This document shows positions 58,153 to 64,000 of a stretch of DNA of 64,000 nucleotides, piece by piece. Source of the stretch: JAFDWR01 sp038216655 (GTDB lineage Bacteria; Armatimonadota; Fimbriimonadia; Fimbriimonadales; Fimbriimonadaceae); the NCBI GenBank assembly GCA_038216655.1, contig JBBQPZ010000015.1:16941-80940 (forward strand). The letters are read 5' to 3'. How positions within the stretch are numbered: the stretch's first letter is position 1; every line of letters begins with the position of its first letter. The notes under the pieces are model-generated. The model did not search any database. It was not told the origin of the DNA and worked only from the letters and a program-made list of their open reading frames with translations. The translations under genes and the position numbers were made by a program.

Positions 58153-59052
58153 GTGAGGAGGCGAAACGTCCTAAGTCTCATGAGACTTCCCCGCTTCTTG
58201 GCATCTGCCCTCCTTGCCCTCACGGGGCAAACCGCGTGGTCGTGGGGCGATGGGGGTCACGAAGCGGTCGCCATCCTTGCTCTCCGGCACTGCAAGCCAG
58301 CGACCTTGGCCAAGATCCACGCGATCCTGGACGCACAGAAACTCGCCTACAAGGACCCTGTGCTTCTCGCCACGTGGCCCGACCACAAGCGGATGACCGC
58401 GGAAGACCATCCGGACTGGCACTACGCCGACTATGGGTTCTCAACGGTCACTACGATTCCCGCGGTGACTCCCAAAGCCGAGAACGCGGAGTGGGAGCTC
58501 AACCGCTTATTCGCGTCCATCCCGACGGCGACCGGGGACGATGCGGGAAGGCAGATGGCGTGGCTATTCCACCTCGTCGGAGACGTCCATCAACCGCTTC
58601 ACGCATCGTCGGAGAGCAATGCCAAGCTAAAAGACGGCGACCACGGCGGAAACTTGATCCTTGTCCGTGCAGACAGCATCGACAAGAAAGGCAAGAAGCA
58701 TCACTCGCTGCAGAAACTGCATCACCTTTGGGACGACATCTTCGCCATCGACACCCCGAACGTAACGCCTCAAAGCGTTGCCGACGAGGCCGATTCCGGT
58801 CCGTCTATCCCGGTCACAATCCCCTCGACGCCGGCGGCAGTGAAGACGATGCTGCACGGCTGGTTGATGGAGTCAAGCAAGCTCGCCAAGGACTACGCAT
58901 ACCGGCAGAATGGTCCGGGCACCCCGTTCCTAGTGGATCGCACGGACCTGCCGCCCACTTACGAAGCCAAGGCGCGGGTCCTGGCGCTCAAGCGGATCAA
59001 GACGGCTGGCTACCGACTCGCTGCGGTTTTGGATCGGCTGTATCGTGCTTAG
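58153..59052 (+). CDS. S1/P1-type nuclease
   Basis: 299 residues from a GTG preceded by AGGTGA (58140-58145); the ATG at 58180 is an alternative that leaves a cleaner signal peptide (FLASALLALTGQTAWSWG). The mature enzyme must begin with Trp, which binds zinc: WGDGGHEAV fits. Zinc ligands: DHKRMTAEDHPDWHYADYGF in part, HLVGDVHQPLH, GDHGGN and KLHHLWDD. It cuts single-stranded nucleic acids outside the cell, releasing phosphate or nucleosides. The stop TAG begins a hexamer tract with further in-frame stops. Confidence 0.93.
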   Translation: MRRRNVLSLMRLPRFLASALLALTGQTAWSWGDGGHEAVAILALRHCKPATLAKIHAILDAQKLAYKDPVLLATWPDHKRMTAEDHPDWHYADYGFSTVTTIPAVTPKAENAEWELNRLFASIPTATGDDAGRQMAWLFHLVGDVHQPLHASSESNAKLKDGDHGGNLILVRADSIDKKGKKHHSLQKLHHLWDDIFAIDTPNVTPQSVADEADSGPSIPVTIPSTPAAVKTMLHGWLMESSKLAKDYAYRQNGPGTPFLVDRTDLPPTYEAKARVLALKRIKTAGYRLAAVLDRLYRA

Positions 59053-59178
59053 TGGTAGTGGTAGTGGTAGTGGTAATTGTGCCGATTTTGAGGCGCAATC
59101 CAACACGCCAAATGCCGTACACCCAAACGCGGAAAGTGGTGGCCCGGCGACAGCCAAACCACCACTACCACTACCAAC
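59050..59178. repeat. Inverted hexamer tracts between convergent genes
   Basis: (TAGTGG)4 at 59050-59073 and (CCACTA)-type units at 59158-59174 are complementary and lie after the stop codons of the nuclease and the PEP-CTERM gene. They could pair in a read-through transcript. Confidence 0.75.
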
Positions 59179-59187
59179 AAGGACGGG

Positions 59188-59814
59188 CTAGGCCTTGCGG
59201 CGGCGGCGGACCACCGCGAGCAGGCCGAGCCCAAGGGCCGCCATCGAGGCCGGTTCCGGCGTCGTGGAGAAGTTGGGATTGGGAGCGACGAAGCTCTGAT
59301 TCGTTCCGATCGGCTTGAAGTAATACGCGGTCTCCGAATGGAGATCGGCATCCGCCAAGTACGAATCCGCGAGCGCGGTCACGGAGGCGAAGTTCACGTG
59401 ATCGAACGAAGTGACCACAAAGTTACCGGTCAAGACGCTGCCGGGAGATGAGTCGTAAAGCTCGTCCCAGATTGCAAGCTGCAGAGCGGCGCCGGTCGAC
59501 GCGTCCGTGGCCGTCGTGGTGTAGTGGTTCACCAAGTAGGCGATCCTTCCGCGATTCACCGTGGAAAGCTCGGAAGTGTCGGTCAGCGTGAAGTCATTCC
59601 CGCCACCCACATACGTCGTCGTGGCATCGCTGCAGAAGCCTAGGTAGTTGTTGCTCTCGAAGTTCATCGAGAGGCGGCCGATCCAGCTGTACTCCGCGTT
59701 GCCGTTGAGGCTCCAATGCCCCGTGTCCGCTTGGTCGATTCCGAGCGAAAGAGGAGAAGCGGAGGCGACGGCGGCCGCGACCGAGAGAAGAATTGTCGTC
59801 GATAATTTGTTCAT
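59188..59814 (-). CDS. PEP-CTERM sorting-domain protein
   Basis: 208 residues from the ATG at 59814 (the frame to 59859 is not supported). Signal peptide TTILLSVAAAVASASP. C-terminus TTPEPASMAALGLGLLAVVR then RRRKA is the PEP-CTERM tripartite signal, processed by exosortase and linked to surface polysaccharide. The body (DQADTGHWSLNGNAEYSW, GRIAYLVNHYTTTATDASTG in parts) is beta-rich with no known domain. No exosortase in the window. A hexamer tract follows the stop. Confidence 0.9.
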   Translation of the reverse strand: MNKLSTTILLSVAAAVASASPLSLGIDQADTGHWSLNGNAEYSWIGRLSMNFESNNYLGFCSDATTTYVGGGNDFTLTDTSELSTVNRGRIAYLVNHYTTTATDASTGAALQLAIWDELYDSSPGSVLTGNFVVTSFDHVNFASVTALADSYLADADLHSETAYYFKPIGTNQSFVAPNPNFSTTPEPASMAALGLGLLAVVRRRRKA

Positions 59815-59945
59815 GCAAGTTCCCGGCGCTCCACCACCCAGGTGCTCGCCCGTATGCATGTTGTCGATCCATCCAGGATTTGTGATATGGGCCGAAGATT
59901 CCTAGTACTTCACGCCCTCCTATCTGCGGGTGTCATGATCAAACG

Positions 59946-60551
59946 ATGAGCGATCTCTTCCCCGCCCCTACGTCGCTGGAAGGCCGAGTGGTTCGAATCG
60001 TTCCACTCCAGATAGAACATGCCGCCGATCTGGCGCGCCATGCGACTCCGGAGACGTTCCGCTACTTCCCGTCCATCACGTACTCCCAGATTGATGAGGA
60101 GGCCATGGCCGACTACGTACGGCGTACGTGTGCTCGCGAAGCCACATTCGCCTTTGCCGTGTGCTTGGCTCAAACGGGTGAGGCGATCGGCAGTAGCTGC
60201 TACCTCGATATCCGCGTACCCCACTCCGGGCTTGAGATCGGGATGACCTGGTACGGCGAGGCGCACCGAGGGACGGCGGTGAATCCCGAGTCTAAGCTCC
60301 TTCTCCTAGAACATGCGTTCGAGACCTTGAAATGCGAGCGGGTTCAGCTCAAGACCGACGGTCGCAACCTGATGAGCCAAGCGGCGATCCGCAAGTTGGG
60401 CGCGCTGCACGAAGGGACCCTTCGTCGGCATATGCGGATGCCCGACGGCTATATGCGCGACACCGTGATGTTCTCGATCCTTCGGGATGAATGGCCAGCA
60501 GTGAATGCCGGCCTTATCGCCCGAGTCGACGCCCTTACTTCACGATTGTGA
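59946..60551 (+). CDS. GNAT acetyltransferase (RimJ/RimL-like)
   Basis: 201 residues. GNAT fold, type Acetyltransf_3: EGRVVRIVPLQIEHAADLAR, FAVCLAQTGEAIGSSCYLDI, EIGMTWYGEAHRGTAVNPES, LLLEHAFETLKCERVQLKTD, RNLMSQAAIRKLGALHEGTL and DGYMRDTVMFSILRDEW. It may acetylate small molecules or protein N-termini. CATGAT lies 6 nt before the ATG. The 3' end overlaps the convergent gene by 17 nt. Confidence 0.92.
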   Translation: MSDLFPAPTSLEGRVVRIVPLQIEHAADLARHATPETFRYFPSITYSQIDEEAMADYVRRTCAREATFAFAVCLAQTGEAIGSSCYLDIRVPHSGLEIGMTWYGEAHRGTAVNPESKLLLLEHAFETLKCERVQLKTDGRNLMSQAAIRKLGALHEGTLRRHMRMPDGYMRDTVMFSILRDEWPAVNAGLIARVDALTSRL

Positions 60552-61284
60552 ACAAGTCTTCATTGACCGGTCCGTTGACCGTGAGATTGACGTCCCAGGT
60601 TTGGGTAATTGGCTGCGGCGGGACGTTCTTCGCTTCCGACACGGCCAGTACCCGCCTCACCACGTAGCGGTAGAGTTCGCCGGTCTCTGAGACAACCATC
60701 TGGAACTTGCCGCTCACCGGCGCATCGCCGTACTCCTTCCAATCGCCACCGATGACATAGGCGGTCTTACCGTCTACCTGGGTTTTTCCCTCATTCTTCA
60801 GAGACTTGAACTGATAGCGGATGTGATCGAGGTCAGTGGTCTTCCCTACCGCGACATCGAGTGGGACCGAGCGGTCCTCGATGCTGCTCGACGCTGCCGC
60901 GTAGGCGTCCCGAAGGTCTTTGAGGGGATACATCGGGCCGACCTTCTCCTGCAACCTCATATTGTCCGGAACTGGCGTATCTCTCGGGGCACCGTAACTG
61001 ACCGACGTGCCGTCGGCGGTGACGATCCAAACCTTCTTGTCCCCCGTGGGCTTAAACTGGCGGATGTAAAGCTTCCCGGGACGCTCGATCTGCACATCGG
61101 TGTCCAGCGTCGCCGAGCCGACGGGTGCGCTGATGGTGTAGTGGATCTTGCCCGAGATCGTTTGGGCGTAGTAATACGTATCGAACATCTTCGTGATCAA
61201 CGCGGCCGGAGACGGCAGATCCTGCCTTGGAGCATTGATGAGCGACAAGCCCAGGTGCAGAAACATTCCGAATTGAATAATCAT
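60535..61284 (-). CDS. LolA-like secreted protein
   Basis: 249 residues. N-terminal signal-like stretch (FGMFLHLGLSLINA). Then LITKMFDTYYYAQTISGKIH, LDTDVQIERPGKLYIRQFKP, KVWIVTADGTSVSYGAPRDT, GKFQMVVSETGELYRYVVRR: the LolA/DUF2092 half-barrel. A paralogue of the protein at 33944. It is the third gene of a coupled set with WecG-like and PduO-like genes (ATGA overlap). Role unknown. Confidence 0.68.
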   Translation of the reverse strand: MIIQFGMFLHLGLSLINAPRQDLPSPAALITKMFDTYYYAQTISGKIHYTISAPVGSATLDTDVQIERPGKLYIRQFKPTGDKKVWIVTADGTSVSYGAPRDTPVPDNMRLQEKVGPMYPLKDLRDAYAAASSSIEDRSVPLDVAVGKTTDLDHIRYQFKSLKNEGKTQVDGKTAYVIGGDWKEYGDAPVSGKFQMVVSETGELYRYVVRRVLAVSEAKNVPPQPITQTWDVNLTVNGPVNEDLFTIVK

Positions 61285-61832
61285 TTAGCCTCAGATCGCT
61301 TCCAATCTACATCAACGACGTTCGAAAGTCGGTTCGCGGTTCGCGCGGCCACGAATAGCCAGTCTGACAGACGATTCAAGAAGATCCTCGCCTCCTCTCT
61401 CACCGGCTCCGCGCGATCCAGTGAAATCATGGCTCGTTCGGCGCTGCGGCAGACTGCCCTGGCGAGGTGGAGGTGCGCCGCAAGCGGCGATCCGCCGGGC
61501 AGGATGAAGTTTTTGAGCGGCGGCAGTTCGCTCTCCATCGCGTCGATCGAAGTCTCCAGCCAGGTCGCATGGGCGGCGGTCAAACTCGCGTAGCCGGCCC
61601 GCCCCCCGGGAGGCGAGGCCAGCTCGCCGCCAAGATCGAACAAAAGCGACTGGGCTCGACCCAATTCAACGTCCAGGAAATCTTCCCCTGCGAACGTCCG
61701 GGTAACTCCGATCGCCGCGTTCAGTTCATCCACCTCTCCGATCGCGGAGATGCGCAGGCTGTCTTTGTCGACCCGAGTGCCGCCTAGGAGGCCGGTTTGC
61801 CCCGCGTCTCCGGTCTTCGTGTAGATCTTCAC
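61281..61832 (-). CDS. PduO-type cob(I)alamin adenosyltransferase
   Basis: 183 residues from a GTG that overlaps the stop of the upstream gene; AGGAACGTAG precedes it. KIYTKTGDAGQTGLLGGTRV is the diagnostic N-terminus, then SAIGEVDELNAAIGVTRTFA, QSLLFDLGGELASP, and RAVCRSAERAMISLDRAE with the conserved Arg and Glu, ending FLNRLSDWLFVAAR. It adenosylates cobalamin, making the coenzyme for B12-dependent mutases or reductases. No other B12 gene is in the window. Confidence 0.96.
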   Translation of the reverse strand: MKIYTKTGDAGQTGLLGGTRVDKDSLRISAIGEVDELNAAIGVTRTFAGEDFLDVELGRAQSLLFDLGGELASPPGGRAGYASLTAAHATWLETSIDAMESELPPLKNFILPGGSPLAAHLHLARAVCRSAERAMISLDRAEPVREEARIFLNRLSDWLFVAARTANRLSNVVDVDWKRSEAK

Positions 61833-62578
61833 CTACGTTCCTTCAAGACCATCCGGACGAATCGGGGCAAGTTCTTCGCTTTGGCAATCTTCTTCGGATT
61901 GAGCAACAAGCGCCATAACCACTCGAGCTTTAGCTTCTGCAGGAGCTTGGGCGCGCGCTTGGCCTTGCCGCTGAAAACATCGAAGGAACCGCCTACTCCC
62001 ATCGACACTGACGCGCCGATGATGTCGCGCGTCGCCATGATGAACTTCTCTTGCCGCGGAATCCCCATCGCGACAAATAGGAAATCCGGTTTGCTCTCCG
62101 CGATCTCCTGCGCGACCAGGGTGTCGCTGTCTGCCGGGAAGAACCCATTACGGGTGCCAACGATGTTACATCCCGGATGCTTCAACCGAAGCTTCTCCGC
62201 GGCGAGTTCGGCAACGCCGGGAGCCGCGCCGAGAAAAAAGAGGCGGTAACCCTTTCGGGCGCTGAGATCGCAAATTTGATCGACAAGGTCGACCCCGCTC
62301 ACTCTTTCCGGCAGTGACTCCCCCTGGCGCTTCGCCGCCCAAAGGACTCCGACGCTGTCCGGGGTCACGAGGTCGGCCTGATCATAGATCGCGCGCAGCT
62401 CAGCGTCTTCGGAGGACTGGACAATGCCCGCGGCATCCGCCGTGATCACGAGATGCGGCCCGCCATCCTTGACGAACTGCTCGATCCTTGCGAGGGTCTC
62501 CGTCATCGTGTAACGATCCACGGCAACGCCGAGAATGCGGGTTCGCACGCTCTTTTCCGAAGTTGTCGTCACAGGCAC
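61829..62578 (-). CDS. WecG/TagA/CpsF-family glycosyltransferase
   Basis: 249 residues if begun at the GTG at 62578 (GGTGA upstream); the frame is open to 62626 and another GTG at 62572 is possible, so the start is uncertain. RTRILGVAVDRYTMTETLAR, LVITADAAGIVQSSEDAELR, AIYDQADLVTPDSVGVLWAA, RVSGVDLVDQICDLSARKGY, RLFFLGAAPGVAELAAEKLR and KPDFLFVAMGIPRQEKFI. GT26 family; transfers N-acetylmannosamine-type sugars to a lipid-linked intermediate in surface polymer synthesis. First of a coupled trio. Confidence 0.9.
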   Translation of the reverse strand: MPVTTTSEKSVRTRILGVAVDRYTMTETLARIEQFVKDGGPHLVITADAAGIVQSSEDAELRAIYDQADLVTPDSVGVLWAAKRQGESLPERVSGVDLVDQICDLSARKGYRLFFLGAAPGVAELAAEKLRLKHPGCNIVGTRNGFFPADSDTLVAQEIAESKPDFLFVAMGIPRQEKFIMATRDIIGASVSMGVGGSFDVFSGKAKRAPKLLQKLKLEWLWRLLLNPKKIAKAKNLPRFVRMVLKERR

Positions 62579-62674
62579 TCGATCACCGACGTACAGTCTA
62601 CCAATGGCCCTTGGGGCATGTAGCACATATTGCGCTAACCACGCTTAGACGACATGGACTGGAAAAAGTTCGCT

Positions 62675-62702
62675 TTGTTAATAAAGGTTTATGGGTTATA
62701 GT
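62675..62702 (+). promoter_or_regulatory. Promoter of the prepilin gene
   Basis: TTGTTA (62675-62680), 16 nt, TATAGT (62697-62702), then about 60 nt of leader to the ATG at 62769. AT-rich compared with the surroundings. Confidence 0.6.
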
Positions 62703-62768
62703 TGGCGGAATTCCCAATACCAAGCGCCGGGAGCCAAGGGCGTCCCCCTACGCCGGCAAGGAAACTGA

Positions 62769-63659
62769 ATGCGAAAAGCCTTTACCCTCATTGAACTTCT
62801 CGTCGTGATCGCGATCATCGCGATCATCGCGGCGATTCTCTTCCCCGTCTTCGCTCAAGCCAAACTTGCCGCGAAGAAGACTGCGGACCTTAGCAACGCC
62901 AAGCAGATCGGAACCGCCTCTCAGCTCTACCTCGGCGACAACGACGACTACTTCCCCATGGTCGTCTACACCAGCGATGGCAACGGCGTCATCCCCGGTA
63001 CCGGCACCATCATGGTCTCCGTGTTCGATGCAATGTTGCCCTACACGAAGAACAAGGAAATGTTTACGTCGCCCGCCGAGCCGAAGGCCATCAAGTGGAG
63101 CGCCGAGCCGCCCCTCATCAACTCCGCCACCTCGGACACCGTCCTTGGCTACGCCGGAGCGGCGTTGGGCAAGACTTTCACCTCGTCGACCAACTTCACG
63201 TTCGCCGGATACGCACCGAACTTCCGAGTTTTTGAAGACACCGCCGTCAGTCTGCCGCCGATCGCCAACGCGGATGCAGTGGTAGGTGGAACCACCCTTC
63301 CCGATGTCGCCGGGACGGTCATGTTCTACAACGCGGGCTACATCAAGGCCGGTGCCACCGATCCTGACCTCGACCCGACCAAGCCGGATACCATCCTGAA
63401 CACATCGGGCGATCCTTACTACAACGCCTATAAGAATCCTCCGAGCCCATTCGGCAGATTCAACTTCTCCGGCGCGGCCCGCTACGGTGGAGTCATGAAC
63501 GTCGCGTTCTGCGATACCCATGCCCACAGCTACAACCGTAGAGGATCGATCAAAGGCACCGCGGTCGACTTCGTGAGCGGCGGCGTCGCGATCCAGGTCT
63601 ATCACCTGCCCTACGACCTCAACGGTATCCCCGACGTCGTCGCCGAGCGCCGCCCGTAA
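62769..63659 (+). CDS. Prepilin-type N-methylation domain protein
   Basis: 296 residues. MRKAFTLIELLVVIAIIAII then AAILFPVFAQAK is the class III prepilin signal with cleavage before Phe5 (KA/FTLIE) and Glu at mature position 5. SNAKQIGTASQLYLGDNDDY follows, and the C-terminal RYGGVMNVAFCDTHAHSYNR is the H-x-G region of DUF1559-like pseudopilins. It may be a minor pilin or a type II secretion pseudopilin. The LFPVFAQA continuation is typical of Armatimonadota. Own promoter and terminator, so monocistronic. Confidence 0.93.
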   Translation: MRKAFTLIELLVVIAIIAIIAAILFPVFAQAKLAAKKTADLSNAKQIGTASQLYLGDNDDYFPMVVYTSDGNGVIPGTGTIMVSVFDAMLPYTKNKEMFTSPAEPKAIKWSAEPPLINSATSDTVLGYAGAALGKTFTSSTNFTFAGYAPNFRVFEDTAVSLPPIANADAVVGGTTLPDVAGTVMFYNAGYIKAGATDPDLDPTKPDTILNTSGDPYYNAYKNPPSPFGRFNFSGAARYGGVMNVAFCDTHAHSYNRRGSIKGTAVDFVSGGVAIQVYHLPYDLNGIPDVVAERRP

Positions 63660-63685
63660 GGCACGTCCATTCGCAAACAACAGAG

Positions 63686-63716
63686 GCCCCGGCGGTTACC
63701 GCCGGGGCTTCTTCTT
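63686..63716 (+). terminator. Rho-independent terminator after the prepilin gene
   Basis: GCCCCGGCGG, loop TTA, CCGCCGGGGC, then TTCTTCTTT. A 10-bp GC stem. Confidence 0.9.
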
Positions 63717-63723
63717 TGAAGCG

Positions 63724-63744
63724 TCGTCATCCCGAAGGAGGTTT
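63724..63744 (-). repeat. Truncated family B repeat
   Basis: CGTCATCCCGAAGGAGGTTT is the end of a family B palindrome (compare 33785-33805); the remaining about 100 bp are missing because the IS-like sequence begins here. Confidence 0.6.
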
Positions 63745-64000
63745 TGGTCTGCCCCCATTCGTGAAGTCATTTTAAGATGAGTTCCTCGACGATAATGACA
63801 TGGCTTCCGCGGGTGTGCGGTAGCCGAGGGACGAGTGGGGACGCTCTTGGTTGTAGAATCGGCGAAAGATCGCCAGCTTCACCTCTGCTTCCGCTAGGTT
63901 GTGAAAGACCTCGACATCGAGGAGTTCGGCTCTCAATCTGGAGTTGAAGCTCTCAGCGTGGCCGTTCTGCCAGGGGCTTCCTGGTTTGATGAACCGGCTC
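63745..64000 (-). mobile_element. IS3-family element, right end, cut by the window edge
   Basis: The probable end is TGGTCTGCCCCCATTCG at 63745, resembling the TGNNCTGCCCCC ends of IS3-group elements, followed by the transposase 3' end. The other end lies outside the window. Confidence 0.75.
63772..64000 (-). CDS. IS3-family transposase OrfB (rve), C-terminal fragment
   Basis: Minus-strand frame from the window edge to the TAA at 63774-63772, 75 residues seen. KPGSPWQNGHAESFNSRLRA holds the catalytic Glu of the DDE triad, then ELLDVEVFHNLAEAEVKLAI and FYNQERPHSSLGYRTPAEAM, the hallmark IS3/rve_3 C-terminus. Integrase-type transposase made by frameshift with OrfA; the N-terminal part is not in the window. 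Confidence 0.95.
   Translation of the reverse strand, partial: SRFIKPGSPWQNGHAESFNSRLRAELLDVEVFHNLAEAEVKLAIFRRFYNQERPHSSLGYRTPAEAMSLSSRNSS

Noticed and set aside
62748..63680. 310-residue minus-strand frame
   Set aside because: Antisense to the prepilin gene, which has a promoter, ribosome site and terminator.

Overview
The window (about 60% GC, densely coded on both strands) looks like chromosomal DNA of a free-living, flagellated, diderm heterotroph. I infer Armatimonadota, class Fimbriimonadia. Evidence: the prepilin at 62769 has the LFPVFAQAK continuation after its hydrophobic stretch that is characteristic of that phylum's prepilins; DUF1592/DUF1552 proteins and a PEP-CTERM protein sit beside an OmpW-type barrel and a LolA-like protein. 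This placement is inference from protein style, not from a marker-gene tree.

Layout. 1-5994: a partial secreted protein, a CapA-like metallophosphatase, a translationally coupled DUF1592 cytochrome/DUF1552 pair and an esterase. 6507-14570: OmpW, a large sortilin/BNR-repeat protein, an outer-membrane barrel coupled to hisS, a TlpA-like thioredoxin and a class II aldolase. 14571-18082: a repeat-rich zone with a zinc-ribbon protein and a RAYT transposase embedded in its own REP palindromes. 18083-23358: guaB, ybjQ, folC, proline dehydrogenase. 23602-27838: a flagellar hook operon (fliK-flgD-TIGR02530-flgE) behind a sigma-28-like promoter. 27964-33770: HAD phosphatase, a very unusual 1101-residue protein, era and a ZipA-C-like protein. 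33944-40343: LolA-like, cystathionine gamma-synthase/lyase, pdxH, ald and small unknowns. 40344-40947: a nested repeat island with an intact MITE. 40948-46651: Xer recombinase, PMT-type glycosyltransferase, an HD-GYP protein and a degenerate HD partner. 46715-50087: acyl-CoA dehydrogenase, infC-rpmI-rplT and rplI. 50150-63659: flavin reductase, FmdB zinc ribbon, fasciclin, cupin, encapsulated-ferritin-like protein, M32 carboxypeptidase, MFS transporter with a nucleotidyltransferase, S1/P1 nuclease, PEP-CTERM protein, GNAT, a WecG/PduO/LolA-like operon and a prepilin. 63745-64000: the 3' end of an IS3-family element.

Most striking signals: (i) a 230-bp MITE at 40522-40751 with imperfect 23-bp terminal inverted repeats and a 5-bp target duplication (CTGAG), inserted in another palindromic repeat whose empty-site form survives at 15131-15183; (ii) the RAYT/REP locus, where the RAYT stop codon lies inside a REP stem; (iii) infC, which appears to start at AUA after a good Shine-Dalgarno and overlaps rpmI by 134 nt; (iv) hexanucleotide tracts abutting stop codons and adjoining exactly 120-bp palindromic repeats; (v) about ten genes with a -10-like hexamer only 5-7 nt before the start codon, suggesting leaderless transcription.

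No rRNA, tRNA, CRISPR array, phage or biosynthetic cluster was recognised. All calls come from reading the sequence and its translations; no database search was run.
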